From positions 1 through 6,551 of the forward strand of contig CAKMQO010000176.1 in NCBI GenBank assembly GCA_927911695.1: a DNA stretch of 6,551 nt. Reading direction: 5' to 3'. The notes under the pieces are model-generated. The model ran no database searches, was not told the origin of the DNA, and was given only the letters and a program-made list of their open reading frames with translations. Of this stretch, positions 1 to 6,551 are shown one piece after another. The stretch is from an uncultured Gemella sp. (GTDB taxonomy: Bacteria; Bacillota; Bacilli; Staphylococcales; Gemellaceae). The position numbers and the translations under genes are program-made. The stretch's first letter is position 1. Each line of letters opens with the position of its first letter.

Positions 1-2019
1 ATTTGATTTTCCTACAGTTCCAAGATTTACTTGAGAATTGTTTGCTACCATTCCTTGATCTTTAGCTACATCTGCTAAGCCATCACTTGCTTTATCTTTA
101 TCCTTATCTTTTTTAAATACGTTGCCAAGTAATGTTGATAATTTAGATTTTCCTTTACTTACTTTTTCTGATGCTTTTTTAAGAGCTTCTAATGCATTGT
201 TTACTTCATCTTGTTTTGCATTTGCATTTGATAATACTAAGTTAGCTACTTTAAGAGCTTCTTTATATTCTTTCTTAGCTGCTTCATCTGTATCTTTGAA
301 GCTATCTTGTGATGTTATGTCTCCATTTTTCTCAACCTCAGACGCAAGCTCTTTTTTATCTACACTTGGTGCTTCTGCTTTTTGTTGCTCTACTTTGCCA
401 GTATAGTCTTTAGTCGCTTCTACTTTTTCTGGCTCTACTATTGCTCCAGCTTGTACTCCTGTGTACTCTTTAGGACCTTCCGCTTTCTCTGGATCTACCA
501 CTGTTCCAGCTTGCACCCCTGCGTATTCTTTTGGTGCTTCTGACTTCTCTGGTTCTACAACTGTTCCAGCTTGCACCCCTGTGTATTCTTTTGGCCCTTC
601 TGTCTTCTCTGGTTCTACTACTGCTCCAGCTTGCACTCCTGTGTATTCTTTAGGTACATCAGCTTGCTCAGGCTCACCTTTTGCCTCTTTTGGTTTAACA
701 CCAGTAAGTTTAGAAATAGCTGTATTTAACTCTTCAACAGCTCTATTCACTTCTTCTTGTGTTGCATGTTCATCTTCTAAAAGTTGTTTAGCTTTATTAA
801 TAGCTTTGTTGTATTCCTCTTTAGCATTTAATGAAGCATATTCATACTTATCACTATCAGTTGTAACTTTGAAATTATCAGAAGCTAATTTTAATTGACT
901 CTTATCTACCTTAACCTCTTCTTTAGGTGCATTTTTCTCTACAAGAGCCACAAAATTACTAAATCCATCTACTGTAAAGACGAACTTACCATCTACTGCT
1001 TCACCATTAACCGGTTCAATTGTTCCATCTTTTTTCTCATGACCAAATTTTGCTGGCATTTTATCTAATGATAGAGTAACTTTTCTAGTTCCATCAACTT
1101 CTACAACTTTATTATTTCTATCTTCTAAATGGATATCATAAAATACTACATCATATTTAGTTAAATCAATCTTACTATCAGTTAACTGTTTAAGTATTTT
1201 TTCCTTGCTAGCTTTTTCAACATCTCCAACTACAAGTTTATAATCATTATAAAGTTTAGCTTCTCCAAACTCGACAGTTGCTGTAGTAGTTGTACCTTCT
1301 GCAGTTGTAACGCTAGCTACTTTTTGAGCTACACTCAATTGTAGTTCTTTTGTATTACGTCCGTTCCCTACTATAAGTTCAAAGTTATTTTCAGAAGATC
1401 TATAACCTTCAGGTAATACTACTTCAACAGTATATTTACCATTGTTTAAGCGTTTTTGGAATTCTTTTTCACTATATAAACTTCTTGATACTTCTGTTTT
1501 TTCACCTTGTTCATTTGTAACAAATACTTTTGCACCAGCAGGTATAACTTTATCAAATTTAATTATTGTTGTGTTTCTCTTTTGTTCTTCAAATGTAAAT
1601 TCTACCGTCTTAGTTGAATCATCTTTAGTAATCTCAAAAGCTACTTCTTTAGGACTAGTTAATTTAAGAGCTTCATCAGTAAGAACTACTTGTACAGTAT
1701 ATTTACCATATGGCAGAGCTGTTAGATTCTTACCATTTTTCGTGAAATCTTCTCCAACTAACTCACCTTTTTCATTTTTTATAGCATATCTTACGTTAGT
1801 AGAATAATCTCCTGTTCCATCTTTAGCTGTAGTTTTAACTTCTACAGTACCTTTTTCAGTATTTTGAACTTTTGAAATCCCAACACTATCTTTATTTCCT
1901 GCAAAGTCACCTACTTCATAAGTAAATTTATCAAGAGATACTTTTTCTGGAAGAGTAAATGTACCATCTATATTTGGTTCAACAACAACTTCATTTTCTA
2001 CTGTTTTTCCATCTTTACC
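1..2019 (-). pseudogene. C-terminal part of the same surface protease, disconnected by a frameshift and cut by the window edge
   Basis: This frame is open without a stop for all 673 codons, has no ribosome site or plausible start at its beginning, and joins the protease in register if one A is added to the A5 run at 2020-2024. The junction would then read VTKKGKDGK. In corrected numbering it covers residues 1023-1695. Seen: beta-rich modules at about 1550-2019 and 1270-1560, including two GKYTV-VV-L strands; a segment (about 930-1260) with the YDIHL...GKFVFTVDGFSNFVAL pattern common in Gram-positive surface proteins; a FIVAR-like helical module (about 691-870, with ATQEEVNRAVEEL); four 20-residue repeats (421-660); and a second FIVAR-like module (about 139-309, with AKQDEVNNALEAL). 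A Lys/Asp-rich linker (KKDKDKDKAS, about 88-117) follows. This is stalk and wall-spanning architecture. An LPXTG-type anchor is expected just left of position 1 but is not visible. The fragment is probably not translated alone. Confidence 0.85.
421..660 (-). repeat. Four tandem 60-bp repeats encoding 20-residue surface repeats
   Basis: Units at 601-660, 541-600, 481-540 and 421-480 each encode a variant of [D/E]xPKEYTGVQAGxVVEPEK plus one variable residue. A degenerate fifth unit (EATKDYTGKVEQQ...) follows at 361-420, and a remnant (GEPEQA) precedes at about 661-680. All units are in frame with the protease C-terminal region. Differences are scattered single-base substitutions, many at third codon positions, so the array is not freshly duplicated. 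Pro/Glu-rich repeats of this kind usually form extended stalks in wall-anchored proteins. Confidence 0.9.
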
Positions 2020-5000
2020 TTTTTAGTAACTTTATAACTTAATTTCTTATAAAGTACTCCACTTCCGTTTTCTTTAACTGCATACGGTTTAAATGTTCTA
2101 GTTTTTTCGTCGTAAACTCCACCTGTACCAACAATTTGTGGTGCAACTCTATCAAGTGTAACGTTAAATGCTGTTTCTTGCATTTTCGCACCTGTTGCAA
2201 CAGGACTATAACTAACTACATATTGATATTCACCATCTGGTAATGGATTCCCATTTTTATCTTGTCCCTTCCAGTTTGTTTCAGTAACTAACACGGCTTT
2301 TTTATTAGTAGACTTGTTATGGAAGAAGTTCTTTTTACCAGAAACATTACCATTTTCATATAATGGATTTTTACGTTCAACATCGTCTTTGGCATAAACT
2401 GATAATTTAAGATTCTCATAGTTTCTTAAGAATGTTGCTTTAAATCCGATCTCATCGTGCTGTCTATCACCATTTGGAGAAAATGCCAATTTACCATAAT
2501 AATTAGACTTAGTCTTAGGATCATTGTACTCCCCTAAAACTTTAATGTTCTTTTCTTCACCATTTACATCAACAGTAACTAATGAAGTAAAGTTATTTTT
2601 ATCATCACGTTCTGTTGTATTAGGTTTATAGTAATAGAATGGTTTTTCATTCCCTTTAAATTCATATATTGGTTTTTCTACTACAGGTAGATTTTGGAAC
2701 TCACCTTTAAAACCAACATATGGAATTCCAGCAACAGCTGTATTCGTATCTTTAGGATCAAAGAATCTTACAAATCCTTCAAGATAATAACCATTTGGCA
2801 TTTGTCCTTCTAATTCATTTCTGAATTGCGTTGCATCTACAGTAATTGTAACTGATTTTTCTCCTTTAGCAGGAACTACTACAGTCTCTTCTCCATTACT
2901 TTCTGATAATTGTCTTGGTTTTAGTGTTATTTGTCCATTTTCTACACCATCAGTATTTAAATAAGACTTGTAAACAAGTTCTTTAGGTTGATCTGATAAG
3001 TTATGTAGTACTACATTAAACTTAAATGTATCTTGAACATTACCTAAAGAGATACTTCCATAATCATTGTCACCAGTCACATATAAATCACCAAATGCCG
3101 CTTTAGAGACATCAATAACTCCAGCTCCTTGTTGTCTAGGTGACGTAAATGCTTTTGTTTCATTATTATAGTTTGGAACCGCAGTACTCATTAATAGATG
3201 TTTTATTAATTTCTGTAATTCTTCACCTTGAAGGTCAGGATACCTTTCCTGGAATACTTGTTTCATTAATGATACAGCTCCTGCTACGTGTGGTGAAGCC
3301 ATACTTGTACCACTATCTAATCCATACGTTCCATTATTGAATGATGAATAAACATCACCACCAGGTGCCGTAACATCAGGCTTGAATAGTCCGTCTCCAG
3401 TCACTCCCCAACTTGTAAAATCAGCAAGTTGATTTGCTTGTGGGTGAGGTCTTTTACTGAAATGTCCAGTAAATTTTAATTTATAATAATCTGGATAAGT
3501 TGCTAATAAATTACCGAATTTATATCCAACAAATACTACAGGAAAATCACTGTCGTAATTATTTAATGCAACATTAAGTAACTCTTCTCCACCTTCTTTA
3601 GTATTATATAAAAACAGCACCAGCTGCTCCTGCTTTTTAGCAGCTGCTACTTTATCCGCGAAAGTATTTCCACCTCCACGCATCATTACTGCAATTTTAC
3701 CTTTTACATCTTGGTTTTTAAAATCATTTTCTAAACCATAGCCAGCATTAAAGTATGAGTACTCAGTTTTCGGATTAAATCTTTTAGCAAATGGTCTAAT
3801 TGTAGCTTCACCATTATCCCATTCTTCATTTCCTTCTAATCCAACAACAGTCATTACTTCAGTATTCATGACACTGTTGTTTATAGCTGCTACAGCTATT
3901 GAATCAGGAGTTACAGATGGTGTTCCGATTAATCCGTAGTCTGGATTAGAAGCATTTGGTTTACTTTGACCATTACCAAATACATTATCATTCCCCGCTG
4001 CGACTACAACATTTACCCCAGCTTTTTTAGCAAGTGCAATTGCATCGATAGTACCTTGACCAACTTCTGTTACTGCTCCTGCAGTAGCACCTAGACTCAT
4101 ATTTATAGAGTCAGCACCTAATTTAACAGCATCTTCTATAGCTTTAACATATAAAAATGTACTAGTTTTCGCTCCACCTTGTTTATCCGAGAAAACTCGC
4201 ATAAAGATTAATTGTGACTCTGGAGCAACACCTGCTACATACTCATTATTCGGTGCTTTTTTCGTTGGATTACCAACTGAAGTTCCGACAACGTGCATAC
4301 CGTGTGATTTATCTTTTTTCTCTTTTAAGTTATTATCCCAGTCGTAGTAGTTAAACGCATAAATCAGTTTATCACTATACCATTTACCATAATCGATTCC
4401 AGCTTTTTCTCTTACAGATTCTAGTTCAGCTTTATTTTTATATTTCGCTTTACTAGCATCAGTTAGATGTAATATATCATGATTAGGGTCTAACCCTGAA
4501 TCAATAACTGCTACTACTCTTCCTTGTCCTTTATATCCTTTATCCCAAAGATCCTGAACACCGATGATTCTATTACTATCGATAACTGTATTTTTTAAAG
4601 CAGTATCATCTTCATCATTTTTAGTAGTAGTAGTTTCAGGAACTTCATAATCAACACTCACTTCAACACTGTTTACAAAGTCCATCGCCTGAATTTTTTT
4701 AGCATCAGCATAAGAAGTTTCTAAAGAAAATCCATTTAAAAGTGTATCATATTCAAATAATACTTTGTAATCAACACCTTTATCTTTAATTTCTTTTAAT
4801 GCTCGTTCACGTGGTTCTTTAGTACTCTTTTCACGTTCTTTTCTTCCTTCTTCAGTTTTCAATGAATTAGGATCTACTTTGTCCTCTTTTAAAGAAACAA
4901 TAATTTTAACTTTATCCTCATCTTTAAAAGTATGTGCAGAAGTATTAGATACGGCATCAGCCTTTCCATTTTCTTCAGCATATACCCAATTCTTCTCTAA

Positions 5001-5084
5001 ATTATTAAAATTCATTACATGTAGATTAGTTAGTAGTAATGTAGCTGTTACAAATGATACAGCGGCTTTTTTTCCAAATTGCAT
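1998..5084 (-). CDS. S8 family cell-envelope serine protease (C5a peptidase/lactocepin-like), N-terminal 1028 residues, frameshifted at its 3' end
   Basis: Secreted subtilisin-type endopeptidase expected to act outside the cell on host or environmental proteins. Seen in order: signal peptide (basic MQFGKK, hydrophobic to about 25, likely cleavage after VYA at 36); I9-like propeptide (about 57-150); catalytic Asp195 in VAVIDSG, His261 in SHGMHVVGT, oxyanion Asn365 in VAAGND and Ser594 in SGTSMASPHVAG. A protease-associated (PA) insert lies at about 400-545. Fn3-like beta domains follow (about 670-800), then a C5a-peptidase-type segment with FSPNGDRQHDE (868-877), a probable Ca-binding loop. 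The ATG is supported by AAGGAG 7 nt upstream and the signal peptide behind it. Oddities: the last six residues (from Val1023) are out-of-frame readthrough ending at an early stop, and the true continuation lies in another frame at 1-2019. Residues 485-491 (QEQLVLF) replace a typical AGAAGAV and look locally frame-shifted. Triad and family are secure; the natural substrate is unknown. As written, the product would be secreted without a wall anchor. Confidence 0.93.
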   Translation of the reverse strand: MQFGKKAAVSFVTATLLLTNLHVMNFNNLEKNWVYAEENGKADAVSNTSAHTFKDEDKVKIIVSLKEDKVDPNSLKTEEGRKEREKSTKEPRERALKEIKDKGVDYKVLFEYDTLLNGFSLETSYADAKKIQAMDFVNSVEVSVDYEVPETTTTKNDEDDTALKNTVIDSNRIIGVQDLWDKGYKGQGRVVAVIDSGLDPNHDILHLTDASKAKYKNKAELESVREKAGIDYGKWYSDKLIYAFNYYDWDNNLKEKKDKSHGMHVVGTSVGNPTKKAPNNEYVAGVAPESQLIFMRVFSDKQGGAKTSTFLYVKAIEDAVKLGADSINMSLGATAGAVTEVGQGTIDAIALAKKAGVNVVVAAGNDNVFGNGQSKPNASNPDYGLIGTPSVTPDSIAVAAINNSVMNTEVMTVVGLEGNEEWDNGEATIRPFAKRFNPKTEYSYFNAGYGLENDFKNQDVKGKIAVMMRGGGNTFADKVAAAKKQEQLVLFLYNTKEGGEELLNVALNNYDSDFPVVFVGYKFGNLLATYPDYYKLKFTGHFSKRPHPQANQLADFTSWGVTGDGLFKPDVTAPGGDVYSSFNNGTYGLDSGTSMASPHVAGAVSLMKQVFQERYPDLQGEELQKLIKHLLMSTAVPNYNNETKAFTSPRQQGAGVIDVSKAAFGDLYVTGDNDYGSISLGNVQDTFKFNVVLHNLSDQPKELVYKSYLNTDGVENGQITLKPRQLSESNGEETVVVPAKGEKSVTITVDATQFRNELEGQMPNGYYLEGFVRFFDPKDTNTAVAGIPYVGFKGEFQNLPVVEKPIYEFKGNEKPFYYYKPNTTERDDKNNFTSLVTVDVNGEEKNIKVLGEYNDPKTKSNYYGKLAFSPNGDRQHDEIGFKATFLRNYENLKLSVYAKDDVERKNPLYENGNVSGKKNFFHNKSTNKKAVLVTETNWKGQDKNGNPLPDGEYQYVVSYSPVATGAKMQETAFNVTLDRVAPQIVGTGGVYDEKTRTFKPYAVKENGSGVLYKKLSYKVTKKVKMEKQ
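2020..2024 (-). other. Frameshift site (A5 homopolymer) splitting the protease gene
   Basis: On the coding strand the sequence reads ACT AAA AAG GTA and reaches a TAG at 1998-2000. One additional A would give AAA AAA GGT and open the 673-codon frame to the window edge. The protein on both sides is continuous in style: Ca-binding surface repeats before, beta modules after. That makes a lost base, or a base-calling error in the run, the simplest reading. Confidence 0.85.
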
Positions 5085-5091
5085 TATTCCT

Positions 5092-5097
5092 CTCCTT
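5092..5097 (-). promoter_or_regulatory. Ribosome binding site of the protease gene
   Basis: AAGGAG on the coding strand, within a purine-rich AAAAGGAGAGGAATA leader, lies 7 nt before the ATG at 5082-5084. It fixes the start that also yields a proper signal peptide. Confidence 0.85.
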
Positions 5098-5127
5098 TTT
5101 TTTAGTATATTTTAATTACATTTCTCT

Positions 5128-5156
5128 ATTTAAACATATATTATCTGTAAAATCAA
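5128..5156 (-). promoter_or_regulatory. Candidate promoter of the protease gene
   Basis: On the minus strand a TTGATT (-35, 5151-5156) and a TTAAAT (-10, 5128-5133) are separated by exactly 17 nt. This would place the transcription start near 5121 and give a leader of about 37 nt. In DNA this AT-rich alternative boxes are easy to find, so the call is tentative. Confidence 0.4.
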
Positions 5157-5164
5157 TAGATTTT
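5134..5164. promoter_or_regulatory. Two operator-like dyads in the protease promoter
   Basis: One 15-bp dyad, ACATATATTATCTGT at 5134-5148 (arms ACAnATA / TATnTGT), fills the spacer between the candidate -10 and -35. A second inverted repeat, AAAATC-AATA-GATTTT at 5149-5164, covers the -35 box. Their position suits a repressor site, but neither matches a box I can name with certainty, and AT-rich DNA produces short dyads by chance. Confidence 0.3.
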
Positions 5165-5179
5165 TCTGTTTAATTATAA

Positions 5180-5225
5180 AAAAATAAAGAAAAAACTTAG
5201 TACCCTAAGTTTCTTCTTTATTTTT
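5180..5225 (-). terminator. Rho-independent terminator after the VOC gene
   Basis: Arms 5180-5200 and 5205-5225 pair over about 20 of 21 positions around a 4-nt loop (core AAACTTAG / CTAAGTTT). For minus-strand transcripts the 3' arm becomes TTTTTTCTTTATTTTTTT, a strong U tract. The hairpin begins at the VOC stop codon and closes the cutC-VOC operon before the protease promoter. The plus-strand side is also U-rich, so it could work both ways, although no plus-strand gene leads into it here. Confidence 0.88.
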
Positions 5226-5610
5226 ATTCATGTATTTCTAAAGGTAATCCATCTGGATCAAAGAAAAATGCCATTTTTCTATTATCAAAGTCATCGTATC
5301 TTAATTCTTCATGAGGAATATCTAATTCATCAAATTTTTTCAGAACTGCTTCTACATCATCAACTTTAAAAGCTAAATGTCTTAATCCACTGTATTCTGG
5401 GCTTGGCATCTTAGGTCTCAATGGAGCATCTTTTTTTAATAAAAAATTTTCTAATACTAGATTTCCTTGTTTTACATTTATAATAATATCATTCTTCTCT
5501 GGTCGATTATGTTCACTAATAATACTAAAACCCAACTTATCTACGTAAAACTCCCTTGTTTTAATATAATCTGTTCCTATAATCGCTATGTGATGTACAT
5601 TTTTAAACAT
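5224..5610 (-). CDS. gloA2: VOC family metalloprotein, YaeR/SMU1112c type (glyoxalase I-like)
   Basis: Small cytosolic vicinal-oxygen-chelate protein of 128 residues, the normal length for this subfamily. It has two beta-alpha-beta-beta-beta halves. The four metal ligands expected from alignment to glyoxalase I are present: His7 (VHHIAI), Glu54 (LVLENF), His78 (GLRHLAF) and Glu125 (DPDGLPLEIHE). The pattern HHIAI...FY-LGF...RP...GLRHLAF-VDD...FFFDPDGLPLE is the hallmark of the YaeR/SMU1112c group, which is related to glyoxalase I but whose physiological substrate is not settled. Methylglyoxal detoxification is therefore a guess, not an assignment. The start follows the cutC stop after one nucleotide, with AAGGAA 10 nt upstream inside cutC, so translation is probably coupled. 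The symbol is the one often used for this subfamily. Confidence 0.9.
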   Translation of the reverse strand: MFKNVHHIAIIGTDYIKTREFYVDKLGFSIISEHNRPEKNDIIINVKQGNLVLENFLLKKDAPLRPKMPSPEYSGLRHLAFKVDDVEAVLKKFDELDIPHEELRYDDFDNRKMAFFFDPDGLPLEIHE

Positions 5611-5611
5611 T

Positions 5612-6367
5612 TTAATACATTTCCTTATTTAATTTTTTTACTATGTCTATCGCCAGAGCTAACTCCTTAGGATTCACTTCTTCATAGTCTCCTTTGTCTG
5701 TATATCTATAAGTTACATCCACTCCGGTTGTCGTTGGATCAATTCCATATTTTTTAAATGTTCCATGAACTTGAGTAACTCCTGTTTCTTTAATAATATA
5801 TTCAATATTCTCTGTAGTAATACCCGCACCTGCAAGAATCTCAATTTTATCTCCAAACTTTTGTTGAAGCTGTTTTAAAAGTTCTACACCTTTAATAACA
5901 TTTGCACCCAGTCCACTAGTTAATACTCTTGTACAACCTAATTCAATCAAGCATTCGATATTATATTCTGGTTCATCTGAGCAATCAAACGCTCTATGAA
6001 AGACGCTTTCCGCATCAAAACTTTTACATAAGTTTATCATTTTCTCAGTATCTTCCCAGTTAATTCTCCTACCTTCATTCAAAAATCCGAATACTATTCC
6101 TTTTGCGCCGTGTTCTAGCAGTTCCCTAGCTTCTCTAAACATCTGTTCTTTTTCTATTTCCGAATAGCAAAAACCACCTCCCCTAGGTCTTACCATCGCC
6201 ATTATAGGTATCTTAACACCATTTTCAAGAGCCATATCTAGAACTGTCAATGTTGGGGTTAAACCACCTAGATAACTTGCACTGATTAATTCTATTCTAT
6301 CTGCACCTTCATTTTGTGCTACTAAACAATCTTGTACACTATTAGCACATACTTCTATTTTAATCAT
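5612..6367 (-). CDS. cutC: CutC family protein (copper homeostasis protein CutC)
   Basis: Cytosolic TIM-barrel protein of 251 residues, matching the usual length of about 245-250. Family motifs seen: IEVCANS (4-10), GADRIEL (21-27), GGLTP (34-38), MVRPRGGGFCYS (58-69), FHRAFD (123-128), RVLTSG (147-152), ILAGAG (177-182) and QVHGT (199-203). The family was named for copper sensitivity of E. coli mutants. The E. coli phenotypes were later attributed to the MicL small RNA encoded at the gene's 3' end, so the protein's biochemical role is uncertain. No copper-efflux or copper-sensing gene is visible nearby. The ATG has AAAGGAG 8 nt upstream. It is the first gene of an operon with the VOC gene, and no frameshift or missing motif is seen. 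Confidence 0.95.
   Translation of the reverse strand: MIKIEVCANSVQDCLVAQNEGADRIELISASYLGGLTPTLTVLDMALENGVKIPIMAMVRPRGGGFCYSEIEKEQMFREARELLEHGAKGIVFGFLNEGRRINWEDTEKMINLCKSFDAESVFHRAFDCSDEPEYNIECLIELGCTRVLTSGLGANVIKGVELLKQLQQKFGDKIEILAGAGITTENIEYIIKETGVTQVHGTFKKYGIDPTTTGVDVTYRYTDKGDYEEVNPKELALAIDIVKKLNKEMY
5621..5626 (-). promoter_or_regulatory. Ribosome binding site of the VOC gene, inside the cutC 3' end
   Basis: AAGGAA on the minus strand lies 10 nt before the ATG at 5608-5610, within the last codons of cutC. It is a weaker match than the cutC site, which suits translational coupling across the TAA-A-ATG junction. Confidence 0.6.
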
Positions 6368-6375
6368 ATCAAATT

Positions 6376-6382
6376 CTCCTTT
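6376..6382 (-). promoter_or_regulatory. Ribosome binding site of cutC
   Basis: A strong AAAGGAG on the minus strand lies 8 nt before the ATG at 6365-6367. Confidence 0.85.
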
Positions 6383-6397
6383 AATATCTATAGCATA

Positions 6398-6406
6398 ATT
6401 ATAACA
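6398..6406 (-). promoter_or_regulatory. Extended -10 promoter of the cutC-VOC operon
   Basis: The minus strand carries TGTTATAAT, a perfect TATAAT with the TGn extension. No good -35 box sits at 16-18 nt, which is acceptable for extended -10 promoters. Transcription would start near 6391, leaving a leader of roughly 24 nt, too short for a riboswitch or attenuator. Confidence 0.6.
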
Positions 6407-6497
6407 TAGTTTAAAATAAAAACTCTGTAACTAATATTCTATTAAATAGTCCTTAATAACAAATCTTTTTTAACAAAATAAGGATATGTGAAATGGT

Positions 6498-6536
6498 AAT
6501 AGCCCCCAAAATTTGGACAAATTTTGGAGGGCTATT
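6498..6536 (+). promoter_or_regulatory. Long hairpin sequestering a ribosome site before an ATG
   Basis: Arms 6498-6514 and 6519-6536 pair over 17 bp around a 4-nt loop (GGAC), with one bulged A at 6528. The 3' arm contains GGAGGG (6526-6531), the ribosome site 10 nt before the ATG at 6541. RNA entering from outside would fold this site shut. No U tract follows on either strand, so it does not look like an ordinary terminator. Confidence 0.7.
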
Positions 6537-6540
6537 TATT

Positions 6541-6551
6541 ATGAAATTAAC
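6541..6551 (+). CDS. First codons of a plus-strand gene, possibly IS3-family OrfA
   Basis: ATG AAA TTA AC (M-K-L-...) is preceded by GGAGG at 6526-6530, 10 nt upstream. Only three full codons are visible, so coding status rests on the ribosome site and on the insertion-sequence-like hairpin around it. If correct, this gene runs away from cutC, and the gap between them holds only the cutC promoter and featureless AT-rich DNA (about 6410-6490). Confidence 0.4.

Larger units (their letters stand above)
6494..6551 (+). mobile_element. Probable left end of an IS3-family (IS150-group-like) insertion sequence, cut by the window edge
   Basis: The stretch starting TGGTAATAGCCCCCAAAA, followed by TTTGGACA, resembles from memory the TG...ACCCCAAAA...GGACA-type termini of IS150-group IS3 elements. 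It is followed by a ribosome site and an ATG reading M-K-L, a common start of the OrfA helix-turn-helix protein in such elements. The exact left boundary (TG at 6494) is inferred. The other end, the target duplication and the transposase body lie outside the window. Confidence 0.5.

Noticed and set aside
421..660. Possible CRISPR or intergenic repeat array
   Set aside because: The units are directly adjacent without spacers, keep the reading frame of a surface protein, and vary mainly as coding repeats do.
461..898. Plus-strand open frame with repeated YSFGPS-type residues
   Set aside because: It is the antisense shadow of the 60-bp repeats and FIVAR-like module of the protease. It has no ribosome site, and its repetition is inherited from the coding strand.
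1442..1807. Plus-strand 121-codon open frame
   Set aside because: It is antisense to beta modules of the protease C-terminal part, is phenylalanine/serine-rich as expected of a reverse reading of Lys/Glu codons, and has no ribosome site.
4879..5115. Plus-strand open frame over the protease signal peptide region
   Set aside because: It lies antisense to the start of the secure protease gene, has no ribosome site and shows no recognisable protein family.
6368..6410. Metal-responsive riboswitch or attenuator ahead of cutC
   Set aside because: The likely leader is only about 24 nt and shows no stable fold or leader peptide. No CopY-type TACAnnTGTA box is seen near the promoter.
6498..6536. Hairpin as a transcription terminator
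   Set aside because: Neither strand has a U tract after the stem, and the 3' arm carries a well-spaced ribosome site before an ATG, which fits a translation-blocking hairpin better.

Overview
The window is AT-rich (roughly one third G+C by eye) and uses AGGAG-type ribosome binding sites and Gram-positive surface-protein architecture. This points to a low-GC Bacillota. The multidomain S8 cell-envelope protease together with a cutC / YaeR-type VOC pair would fit a Gemella- or Streptococcus-like commensal, but the genus is an inference.

Layout: every recognisable complete gene lies on the minus strand. (1) Positions 1-5084 hold one very large surface protease gene read right to left, with its C-terminal end beyond the left edge of the window. 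It is split in two by a single-base frameshift in an A5 run (plus-strand T5 at 2020-2024). The upstream part (1998-5084) encodes signal peptide, I9-like propeptide, complete subtilisin-type catalytic domain with PA insert, and Fn3-like / surface domains. The downstream part (1-2019) stays open for 673 codons and carries beta-sandwich modules, two FIVAR-like helical modules and four 20-residue repeats, heading toward an expected but unseen sortase anchor. A second region in the PA insert (about 3610-3638) also looks locally frame-shifted and then restored. The gene is therefore either decaying or affected by homopolymer sequencing errors.

(2) Positions 5085-5223 hold the protease promoter region, with two operator-like dyads, and a strong terminator hairpin for the genes to the right. 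(3) Positions 5224-6367 hold a tight two-gene operon, cutC followed by a YaeR/SMU1112c-type VOC metalloprotein with 1 nt between them, driven by an extended -10 promoter. (4) Positions 6494-6551 hold a long hairpin that buries a GGAGG ribosome site just before an ATG (M-K-L...) on the plus strand. This looks like the left end and first codons of an IS3-family (IS150-group-like) insertion sequence continuing past the window.

The protease would act at the cell surface and the cutC/VOC pair in the cytoplasm; nothing in the sequence ties the two units together functionally. I see no RNA genes, CRISPR array or clearly novel system. The most notable items are the clustered homopolymer lesions in the protease and the IS end.
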